NCBI GenBank assembly: GCA_902475415.1
Contig: CABRZK010000045.1
Coordinates: forward strand, 1-12,390
Direction of reading: 5' to 3'
DNA length: 12,390 nt
From: an uncultured Eubacterium sp.
Lineage (GTDB): Bacteria > Bacillota > Clostridia > Lachnospirales > Lachnospiraceae
Of this stretch, positions 6,935 through 12,390 are shown one piece after another. How positions within the stretch are numbered: the stretch's first letter is position 1; every line of letters begins with the position of its first letter. The translations under genes and the position numbers were made by a program. The notes beneath the pieces are model-generated. The model ran no database searches. It was not told where the DNA came from and was given only the letters and a program-made list of their open reading frames with translations.

Positions 6935-8327
6935 TAAGAAGTGGAAAGACAGTTTCAATTATCTGCGTATGACAGAAGAGAAAAAAGCACAGGTATTTGA
7001 TGATATCTGCCGAAAATGTGAAACCACACAGCAAAGATATATACCAAAAGCAGCTGTGGCTGCGTGTGTTGTTGCATTGGCAATACCAACCGCAGCAATT
7101 GCCGGAGAAAAAATGAAATCCTATTTCGTATCCATGAAAAAGGATCAGCTGCATACAGTATTTCATATTTCTCAGAATCAAGAGGCAGAATATGCGACAC
7201 TGAAGTATGTACAATTGAATACAGAGAATTTGCAGGGATATGTACGGGAAAGAGATCTGGAAGATATGAAAATTATAAAGTTTCGTTCTGAAGAACAGCC
7301 TGCAACGGACGTACTGTATATAGAAATCTTACAGATGGACAGTGACACGGATGAATTTTATGAGAAGAATATCGATGATGCAGAAGAGTTTGAATCGAAC
7401 GGGCATAAAGCAGTACTCATGAAGTCAAACCAACTGGCAGGAAGCCAGTACACTGTGGGGAAACAGGGAAAAACGGCACTGGTTTTTTATGAAGATTATG
7501 GATATGCACTGCTGGTACAGGGAATCGGTATGCCAAACAGCAGTGATCAGAGTTTTTTTAAATTGGTACAGAAAATTACGTTACTTCCTGCTACGAAAGA
7601 CACCGCAGATGTAGTGCGACCAATAGATGAGTATATGGCAGAGATAAAAGCACAGGAAAAAAATGTATATGCAGAACAGGAATCATCAGATATTTTCCCG
7701 GAAGATAAAATGTGTGATCTGAATGGAACGCAGATTTACTGGGGAATCAGTTACCATATTGATCAGATTGAAGTACGGGATCATCTGCGGGGGCTGGATC
7801 AGAGCAGATATCAGGATGATGCTCTGGACAATATAAGTCGGAGAATTGGTGTAGATGAAAATCTCAATCTTATACCATATAGAAGGGAAACGGTTCACTT
7901 TGGCGATGGCTATGAAACCCCGGAACAGTATGTGCAGCAGTCAGAAACGGTGACTCCTAAACTGGTGCTTGTCACAATGACGATAAAAAATATTTCCAGT
8001 GAAAATGACCATGACATGTTGCAGGTGGCCAGTCCTCTGGCTTATATTCATAACACAGATGGGCAGACAACATTTGACCAGCGGGAGTTTGAACGGGGAG
8101 AAATGGGAGTCTATTACCGGGATTGTATGCCGGTTTGGATTTCTGACAGCGAAGATGGCAGTTGGTTTTATTTCAAAAAACTGCAGATTGGTGAAAGTGC
8201 AACCATACAACTGGGCTATCTGGTAGACGAAGATATGCTGGATGAGATGGTGATGGAATTTAATTTCGGTGATGGACTGCATGATGGTGTATGGAATTTT
8301 ATTGATATGAGGTCTGCCATTCTATGA
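6927..8327 (+). CDS. Large single-pass membrane protein, probable anti-sigma factor of the upstream ECF sigma
   Basis: The 466-residue protein has about 40 cytoplasmic residues (MDDKKWKDSFNYLRMTEEKK...), one transmembrane helix at about 41-59 (KAAVAACVVALAIPTAAIAG) and a long extracytoplasmic part. This topology, together with the 8-base overlap with a sigma gene, is the usual arrangement of a membrane anti-sigma factor. No zinc-binding HxxxCxxC motif is present. The ectodomain looks bipartite. Residues about 65-230 resemble the DUF4367/DUF4179-type ectodomains of Firmicutes sigma-operon proteins. Residues about 335-455 look like a beta-sandwich (VLVTMTIKNIS...GESATIQLGYLV), similar in pattern to DUF4352-like domains. 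It would hold the sigma factor at the membrane until an envelope signal is sensed. Family assignments are by eye and the signal is unknown. A strong terminator follows at 8410-8471. Confidence 0.75.
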   Translation: MDDKKWKDSFNYLRMTEEKKAQVFDDICRKCETTQQRYIPKAAVAACVVALAIPTAAIAGEKMKSYFVSMKKDQLHTVFHISQNQEAEYATLKYVQLNTENLQGYVRERDLEDMKIIKFRSEEQPATDVLYIEILQMDSDTDEFYEKNIDDAEEFESNGHKAVLMKSNQLAGSQYTVGKQGKTALVFYEDYGYALLVQGIGMPNSSDQSFFKLVQKITLLPATKDTADVVRPIDEYMAEIKAQEKNVYAEQESSDIFPEDKMCDLNGTQIYWGISYHIDQIEVRDHLRGLDQSRYQDDALDNISRRIGVDENLNLIPYRRETVHFGDGYETPEQYVQQSETVTPKLVLVTMTIKNISSENDHDMLQVASPLAYIHNTDGQTTFDQREFERGEMGVYYRDCMPVWISDSEDGSWFYFKKLQIGESATIQLGYLVDEDMLDEMVMEFNFGDGLHDGVWNFIDMRSAIL

Positions 8328-8409
8328 CCCGTATATGATTATTCAAAAGACAGAAGGAAGAATGGCAGAAGACCATTTCTGGATTCGGATTGAGAGGTGA
8401 TAATTTATA

Positions 8410-8471
8410 AGAGATGCCATTGCATCCCTTCGCATTAAGACGAAAGGATGCAATGGCATCTCTCTTTTTTT
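8410..8471 (+). terminator. Very long hairpin terminator of the sigma/anti-sigma operon
   Basis: A 23-bp stem (8410-8432 with 8441-8463, a single G-U pair) has an 8-nt loop and is followed by C then seven T (8465-8471). It is unusually long for an intrinsic terminator. It lies between convergent genes, but on the minus strand the bases after the stem (CTTATAAATTAT) form only a weak U-tract, so termination from the right is less certain. Confidence 0.9.
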
Positions 8472-8530
8472 GAAGTCATGCTCTTAATTTTGACAAACCT
8501 TCTGCTAAAACCGATTAAGAAAATACGGGA

Positions 8531-9175
8531 TTATCTCGGCAGATTCCATTCAAAACGTCTGGCAAGGTAACGAACGATCAGAACCAGGCAGAAGCCGATC
8601 AGTGCGGCAATGCTTTCCGGTATGAAATGATGCAGGATATAATATCCTGCAATACCGAAAATACATGCGGTAGCATAGATGTGCTTTTGCAGTACATAAG
8701 GAATTTCTCCTGCCAGCAAGTCACGTAAAATGCCGCCGCCTACACCGGTGATCAGACCCACAAAGGAAATGAGCAGACACTGATCCGTGTGCAGGAAACT
8801 GATGGTAGCTTCCATACCAAGAATCGTAAATGCTGCAAGTCCCAGTGTGTCAGACCAGAATAAGAGACTGTGGTACATGGCATCTGCCCGACGTGCAAAC
8901 TGTTCTGCAATTGTATTTTTAGTGTAAAGTTTCCAACCGATAAATACAACGAGAGCGGTGATTGCAGAAATGATGGTACATTTCGGATTCTGAAACATTG
9001 CAGGTGGTGTGTTCCCGATGACAATGTCACGGATGGCACCGCCGCCTACCGATGTCACAATTCCGAGAATCAGAATGCCAAAAAGATCCATCTCTTTGCG
9101 GATGGCCAGCATGCTGCCGGAAATGGCAAATGCGATAGAGCCAATGACCTCAAATACAGACATTAAGCTGTTCAC
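8531..9175 (-). CDS. UPF0126/TRIC-family membrane protein (cation channel or small-molecule transporter)
   Basis: The 214-residue, very hydrophobic protein consists of two tandem repeats of the UPF0126 (TRIC-like) domain, each with about three membrane helices. The first repeat carries FAISGSMLAIRKEMDLFGI and GGGAIRD (residues 44-50) followed by GNTPP. The second carries FTILGMEATIS and GVGGGILRD (144-152) followed by GEIPY. These GGGxxRD motifs are the family signature. Prokaryotic members have been described as trimeric cation channels, and E. coli YicG as a glycine transporter, so the substrate here is open. The GTG start at 9175 is chosen because GGGGAGGAG (about 9184-9192) lies 8 bases upstream; the next in-frame ATG at 9163 would be too far away. 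The gene is monocistronic and convergent with the sigma operon. Confidence 0.92.
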   Translation of the reverse strand: MNSLMSVFEVIGSIAFAISGSMLAIRKEMDLFGILILGIVTSVGGGAIRDIVIGNTPPAMFQNPKCTIISAITALVVFIGWKLYTKNTIAEQFARRADAMYHSLLFWSDTLGLAAFTILGMEATISFLHTDQCLLISFVGLITGVGGGILRDLLAGEIPYVLQKHIYATACIFGIAGYYILHHFIPESIAALIGFCLVLIVRYLARRFEWNLPR

Positions 9176-9552
9176 GTTAATATCTCCTCCCCTTGAGATT
9201 GCGCCTGTGCGCAGTACATCTAAGATATCACATTTATTGTATCGTTGTCTATGAAAAATACAGTTTATTCATTGGTAAAATACACACCTTGCTATTTTTT
9301 ATCATGGAGAAAGTCATTTTCAATCTGATCTATGTCGCAGTCAAAATATCTGCGAGTGTAAATGCAGAACAAACTGGCATGGTCAAAAATATCAAAACTG
9401 GAAGTGTTAAAAATACCAATATACGAGTAAGATGGCGGTAAGTTAATCATCGATGAAAACACTACAAATTATAAAAAACGCAATAAGTGTCATTATAATT
9501 GTTGAGAATCAACGCATGAAAGACATTTATTGTGGGAACAGAGGTGTTTGTT
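9176..9552. other. Divergent intergenic region between the UPF0126 gene and the amidohydrolase gene
   Basis: These 377 bases hold no convincing gene. An open frame at 9193-9441 has no ribosome binding site and codes for a non-descript sequence. For the left gene a plausible minus-strand promoter is TAGACA (plus-strand 9246-9251), an 18-base spacer and TATCTT (9223-9228). For the right gene there is a perfect TATAAT (9494-9499) with no good -35 box, followed by the dyad at 9501-9513. The middle part (about 9260-9470) is AT-rich and shows nothing I can assign. Confidence 0.5.
9494..9513 (+). promoter_or_regulatory. -10 box and start-site dyad (candidate operator) of the amidohydrolase gene
   Basis: TATAAT (9494-9499) is followed directly by GTTGA-GAA-TCAAC (9501-9513), a perfect 5-bp inverted repeat over the expected start site near 9506. 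A repressor bound there would block initiation. The absence of a good -35 sequence suggests a regulated promoter. The GntR protein encoded downstream is the obvious candidate ligand sensor, but that is inference. Confidence 0.5.
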
Positions 9553-10311
9553 ATGGACAATCATTATAATCATTTTAAGAAAATTGACGCACATTCCCAC
9601 ATCGGGAAATTTGGCAGTCCTTTCAACATTGATTTTGATCTGAACCGCCTGAGTGAGCAGATGGAGGAGTATAATATTGAAAAAACAATTTTGTGCCCGG
9701 CCGGATGTCATTTGAATGAAGAATTAAAAACAGCATATGAGGCGGCTTCGGACAAGATCATTCCACTTTGCTGGGTGAATGCAAATGAAGGACAGGAAGC
9801 ATATGATATGCTGGAGCATTATCTGAGAGATGAGCATTTCGCCGGGGTGAAGATGCAGCCACTGTTTGATGCGTTTACAGCAGATTCACCGATGGTAGAT
9901 CCTATTATGGAGATTGCAGAGGCATATAAGAAACCGGTGTTTATCCACTGTGGTCATCCGCCTTTTTCCCTGCCCTGGCAGATTGGTCTGCTGGCAGAGC
10001 GGCATCCGCATGTGCCGACGGTGATGATCCATATGGGACATGGACATGGTGTTTATATCGAAGGCAGCCTGAATATGGCATATAAGTATGACAATCTGTT
10101 TCTGGAGGTTTCCGGAATGCCGATGGGCTGTCAGATCAAGAATGCTTATGAAACAGTTGGCAGCGAGCGTGTGATGTTTGGTATTGATTCACCGTTCCAT
10201 CATCCAAGTGTGGAGATTCAGCGCGTGTATTCCTGTGGACTGAGCGATGCACAGCTGGAAGATGTTTTTTACAATAATGCAAAGAAATTTATGGAGTTGA
10301 AGACTATTTAG
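9553..10311 (+). CDS. Metal-dependent amidohydrolase family protein (Amidohydrolase_2 type)
   Basis: The 252-residue TIM-barrel hydrolase shows the ordered metal and active-site motifs of the family: DAHSH at residues 12-16 (HxH, H14 and H16), VKMQP with K100, FIHCGH with H132, IHMGHGHG with H160, and FGIDSPFHHP with D212. These suit a divalent-metal site and a general acid/base Asp. Related proteins hydrolyse C-N or lactone bonds or decarboxylate aromatic acids, so the reaction is not defined. The ATG at 9553 is chosen over the in-frame GTG at 9532 because GAGGTG (9541-9546) is correctly spaced for it. No signal peptide is present, so the enzyme is cytoplasmic. The S-component gene follows 42 bases downstream and is probably co-transcribed, suggesting that an imported compound is the substrate. 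Confidence 0.88.
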   Translation: MDNHYNHFKKIDAHSHIGKFGSPFNIDFDLNRLSEQMEEYNIEKTILCPAGCHLNEELKTAYEAASDKIIPLCWVNANEGQEAYDMLEHYLRDEHFAGVKMQPLFDAFTADSPMVDPIMEIAEAYKKPVFIHCGHPPFSLPWQIGLLAERHPHVPTVMIHMGHGHGVYIEGSLNMAYKYDNLFLEVSGMPMGCQIKNAYETVGSERVMFGIDSPFHHPSVEIQRVYSCGLSDAQLEDVFYNNAKKFMELKTI

Positions 10312-10353
10312 GAAAATGGGAAATTTTCGGGGGTTAATGAGAGGAGAAAAATC

Positions 10354-10899
10354 ATGAATGCACAGACAGATGTAACAAAAGCGGGACAGAAAATAAAGAC
10401 AATTGATATCACAGTGACTGCAGCAATGGCGGCGCTGGTGTTTTTGGGAACTTATATTTTTAAAATTCCGACCATCAGCGGTTATGTACATTTGGGAGAC
10501 TGTATGATCCTGCTGACCGTAGCATTATTCGGTATGAAAAAAGGTGCCATTGCAGGAGCAATCGGCGGTGGATTATCGGATTTCATTGGTGGATATTTCT
10601 ACTGGGTAGTTCCTACATTACTGATCAAATGTATGTGGGCACTGGTAATGGGATTGATCATGCACAAGATTTTAAAAGACAGAAAAGGTGCATTCCTGAT
10701 TGGTGCAGTAGCAGGTGGTATTCTCCACATCATCACATATACATTAGTGAGAGCAGCTATTTATGGTGGAAAGACAGCAATCATCGAGATTCCGGCGCTG
10801 GCATTCCAGACAGGAGCAGGTATCGTGATCGGTTTTGTGATCTACATGCTTCTGAAGAAATCCGGTGTGGCAGGTCGCCTGTCCGGCATGGTGGGATAA
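10354..10899 (+). CDS. ECF transporter S component (substrate-binding membrane subunit)
   Basis: The 181-residue integral membrane protein has about five to six hydrophobic helices (residues about 18-39, 50-72, 81-104, 112-134 and 143-168). The stretch GYVHLGDCMILLTVALFG...GAIGGGLSDFIGGY...P..LIK is the conserved pattern of the ECF-type S-component family (PF07155-like). S components capture a vitamin-like or small organic substrate and dock onto a shared EcfA/A'/T energising module. None of those genes is here, so this is a group II type using a module encoded elsewhere. The ATG has AGGAG about 8 bases upstream. It lies 42 bases after the amidohydrolase gene with no terminator between, and no riboswitch is visible upstream. 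The family's riboflavin label should not be taken as the substrate; the neighbouring hydrolase points to something else. Confidence 0.87.
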   Translation: MNAQTDVTKAGQKIKTIDITVTAAMAALVFLGTYIFKIPTISGYVHLGDCMILLTVALFGMKKGAIAGAIGGGLSDFIGGYFYWVVPTLLIKCMWALVMGLIMHKILKDRKGAFLIGAVAGGILHIITYTLVRAAIYGGKTAIIEIPALAFQTGAGIVIGFVIYMLLKKSGVAGRLSGMVG

Positions 10900-11054
10900 G
10901 TGATCCATTATCAATCATATCCATCCGGCTGTGTTGTTATCTGGAATAAAAAACAGAAAAGGTGTGGGATTTCATCTGGTGCTAACGGATAAGCAAGATG
11001 TTGCTGTCAGGTACATAAAGAAAATAATATCATACTTTCCTGGAAAAATTTGTA
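10900..11054. other. Gap after the S-component gene; no terminator recognised
   Basis: These bases hold no gene and no clear hairpin with a T-run. Read-through from the amidohydrolase/S-component transcript into the regulator gene is therefore possible, in addition to that gene's own promoter. Confidence 0.4.
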
Positions 11055-11083
11055 TTGCACGGAAATGGTTAAATATGTATAAT
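11055..11083 (+). promoter_or_regulatory. Promoter of the GntR regulator gene
   Basis: TTGCAC (11055-11060), a 17-base spacer and a perfect TATAAT (11078-11083), with TG immediately before the -10 (11076-11077), make a strong sigma-A promoter. The start would be near 11090, giving a leader of about 25 bases. Confidence 0.8.
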
Positions 11084-11115
11084 TACTTCATGGTAATCAG
11101 GGAAGGGTGAACAGT

Positions 11116-11841
11116 ATGAAAAACGAAATTCAGATTGATTTGCAGCCTGTGCAGACAAAACGGGCCAGTGAAGAGATATATAATCAGATCAGACAGTTAA
11201 TTTTGGATGGAGAGATTCATCCGGGTGAGCGGCTTCCGTCCGAACGTAAGATGATGGAGATGATGCACCGCAGTCGTCCGACGATCCGCGAGGCCATGCG
11301 TATGCTGGAGCGGGAAGGGTATATCAAAATCTATTCCGGCAGCAGCGGAGCAGTTGTACAGGAAATTAACGTGGACAATGCGGTACAGTCTCTGGAAACA
11401 ATCATTCAGATGAAGCACATGAAGATTGAAGAAATTCTGGAATTCAGACGACTGACCGAGTGCGAAGCGGCAAGACTTGCATCGGAACGTCGTACCGAGG
11501 AAGATCTGGAAAAGATGAAAGAGATTTTGCAGCGTACAGAAAAAGCACTTGGAGAATCAGAGGATTTTATTTCCTGTGACCTGGAGTTTCATCTGGCGCT
11601 GGCGGATGCTTCGCATAACGGGATGTATACCATTATGTTGCAGGTTTGCCGGAATGTGATTGGTGAATCGTTATCATCTATTTTAACAAAAGGTAAAAAA
11701 ACAGAGCAGAAACTGCGTTACCAGAGAATTCTAGAGGTACACAAGCAAACTTATATTGCGATCAAGAATCAGCATGGTGCAGAAGCAGCACGATTGATGA
11801 CCGCTCACTTGAAAGATGCGGAAGAGGATGTGCTGATGTAG
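11116..11841 (+). CDS. GntR-family transcriptional regulator, FadR subfamily (FCD domain)
   Basis: The 241-residue protein has an N-terminal winged helix at residues about 18-82 (EEIYNQIRQLILDGEIHPGE, LPSERKM, then the recognition helix region RSRPTIREAMRMLEREGYI and wing GSSGAVV). It is followed by an all-helical FCD ligand domain (about 105-235). D155 and H159 in CDLEFHLALADASHN, H209 in EVHKQTYIAI and H231 in LMTAHLKDAE match the metal-ligand positions of metal-binding FCD domains, which typically sense carboxylic acids. The ATG at 11116 is favoured over the in-frame GTG at 11107, since GGAAGGG (11101-11107) is well placed for the ATG and would overlap the GTG. It probably represses the upstream amidohydrolase/S-component genes and responds to their substrate; that link is by proximity only. 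Confidence 0.92.
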   Translation: MKNEIQIDLQPVQTKRASEEIYNQIRQLILDGEIHPGERLPSERKMMEMMHRSRPTIREAMRMLEREGYIKIYSGSSGAVVQEINVDNAVQSLETIIQMKHMKIEEILEFRRLTECEAARLASERRTEEDLEKMKEILQRTEKALGESEDFISCDLEFHLALADASHNGMYTIMLQVCRNVIGESLSSILTKGKKTEQKLRYQRILEVHKQTYIAIKNQHGAEAARLMTAHLKDAEEDVLM

Positions 11842-11877
11842 GAAATAAAAAAGAAACGTAGGAAATAAAGAAGAAAG
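11838..11877 (+). repeat. 20-bp tandem duplication spanning the GntR stop codon
   Basis: Copies at 11838-11857 and 11858-11877 begin GTAGGAAATAAA and differ at only two positions. The first copy supplies the TAG stop of the regulator gene and the second leads into its terminator. A slippage duplication is the simplest explanation. Confidence 0.75.
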
Positions 11878-11903
11878 GCATACGCAAAGAGCCTTTCTTT
11901 TTT
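11871..11903 (+). terminator. Intrinsic terminator of the GntR gene
   Basis: AAGAAAGGC (11871-11879) pairs perfectly with GCCTTTCTT (11891-11899) around an 11-nt loop, and the transcript ends in a T-rich run to 11903. The A-rich 5' side could also work for minus-strand transcripts. Confidence 0.85.
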
Positions 11904-11928
11904 GTTTGAATGCCATGTGTAACTATGA

Positions 11929-12147
11929 TACAAGGAGTGGTGGGAAAGCGGGGATGATGCGATTATTCTGGAATTTAAGGTACAGGATACGGATGATGAA
12001 AAAACACTGGAAGATACGGTACAGGAAGCTTTGGCACAGATTAAGCGAAGAAATTATGCGGCGGAGCTGACAGAACGTGGCATAGCGGCGGGACATATCC
12101 GAAGTTATGGATTTGCGTTTCATGGGAAAAAGGTGTTAATCGGCTGA
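11929..12147 (+). pseudogene. C-terminal remnant of an AAA-ATPase-like / PD-(D/E)XK nuclease-superfamily protein
   Basis: The frame is open for 72 codons but has no usable start codon, with a stop just upstream at 11926-11928. It reads WWESGDDAIILEFKV, then ALAQIKRRNYAAEL, GIAAGHIRSYGFAFHGKKV and ends LIG. This is the ending of the large family of Clostridia/Bacteroides proteins with an N-terminal AAA-ATPase-like domain and a C-terminal PDDEXK_9-type domain. The E-x-K half of the catalytic motif (LEFKV) is kept. The upstream Asp and the whole ATPase domain, several hundred residues, are missing, so this is a 3' relic left by deletion. Its terminator (12163-12207) survives. Confidence 0.8.
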
Positions 12148-12162
12148 AAACACAGTCAGAAG

Positions 12163-12207
12163 GCAGGATATATTTGTACAAACAGTACATATATATCTTG
12201 CTTTTTT
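12163..12207 (+). terminator. Intrinsic terminator behind the PD-(D/E)XK remnant
   Basis: The stem 12163-12179 pairs with 12185-12201 (17 bp with one G-U pair and one U-U mismatch) around AAACA, followed by six T. It begins 15 bases after the remnant's stop codon. Confidence 0.85.
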
Positions 12208-12280
12208 GTATTTTAAGGTATACAATAGCTATATAACTGGTAAGACCAGATAAGAAGTTCGCTCTGCATGGGAAAAGGGA

Positions 12281-12390
12281 TTGAATTCGGTATATCAGAT
12301 GAGAGATGACTCCCACCTCTATAGGTGGTGAGAAACAAGCTAGTATCAGTGGTGGGAGTCAATCCCCCAGCTGATATAGCCTCCGGCAGG
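12281..12390 (-). mobile_element. Possible right end of an IS200/IS605-family element with structured (omega-RNA-like) sequence, partial
   Basis: The segment is densely self-complementary. GACTCCCACC (12308-12317) pairs perfectly with GGTGGGAGTC (12351-12360). CCACC (12313-12317) can instead form a hairpin with GGTGG (12324-12328). GCTAGTATCAG (12339-12349) pairs with CTGATATAGC (12371-12380) with one bulge. Read on the minus strand, the structure ends in CCGAATTCAA at plus-strand 12281-12290; TTCAA/TCAA is the kind of cleavage sequence found at the right end of IS605-type elements. In that orientation a tnpB gene would lie beyond the right edge, with its 3' end overlapping a guide RNA. No transposase sequence is in the window, so this rests on structure and resemblance only. 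A different structured RNA on either strand is possible. Confidence 0.35.

Noticed and set aside
8492..8520. TTGACA near a -10-like GATTAA pointing into the 3' end of the UPF0126 gene
   Set aside because: The -10 box is poor and no transcript target follows; it is likely a chance match in AT-rich sequence.
9193..9441. Plus-strand open frame of 82 codons in the divergent intergenic region
   Set aside because: It has no ribosome binding site, overlaps the presumed promoter of the UPF0126 gene, and has a composition typical of random AT-rich translation.

Overview
The window looks like a chromosome segment from a low-to-mid GC Gram-positive of the class Clostridia, most likely a gut Lachnospiraceae-type bacterium. 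The evidence is a wall-anchored surface protein with a KTGD-type sorting signal, strong GGAGG-type ribosome binding sites, a Bacillus/Clostridia-type large SRP RNA, an ECF sigma/anti-sigma pair, and an ECF-transporter S component. The organism is inferred from gene families; no marker gene fixes a species.

Left block (1-5661): the 3' part of a very large, multi-domain surface protein (plus strand, open at the left edge) ends in a C-terminal wall-sorting region. It is convergent with a stand-alone type IV pilin-like gene (minus strand); the two are separated by two back-to-back terminators and a tiny ORF with a very strong Shine-Dalgarno. Upstream of the pilin, on the same strand, lies only the first ~70 codons of a carbon starvation protein (cstA), with its own promoter and ribosome binding site. 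The family homology stops abruptly near 5446, so this looks like a breakpoint joining an accessory surface/pilus block to core sequence.

Middle block (5700-9175): a well-formed SRP RNA gene with its own promoter and terminator is followed by a two-gene operon, an ECF sigma factor overlapping a large single-pass membrane protein that is its probable anti-sigma factor. The operon ends in a 23-bp hairpin terminator. A convergent UPF0126/TRIC-type channel or transporter gene lies beyond it.

Right block (9176-11903): a metal-dependent amidohydrolase (Amidohydrolase_2 type), an ECF-transporter substrate-binding S component 42 bases downstream, and a separately promoted FadR-subfamily GntR regulator. 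These could form a small module that imports a compound, hydrolyses or decarboxylates it, and senses it. The substrate is not evident. A perfect dyad over the predicted transcription start of the amidohydrolase gene is a candidate operator.

Right edge (11904-12390): decayed or mobile sequence. There is a start-less remnant of the C-terminus of an AAA-ATPase-like/PD-(D/E)XK protein with a terminator, then a highly self-complementary segment. That segment resembles the structured end of an IS200/IS605-family element with a possible TnpB-associated omega RNA on the minus strand, running off the window.

The points most worth a second look are the amidohydrolase/S-component/GntR module, the structured right edge, and the cstA-pilin junction.
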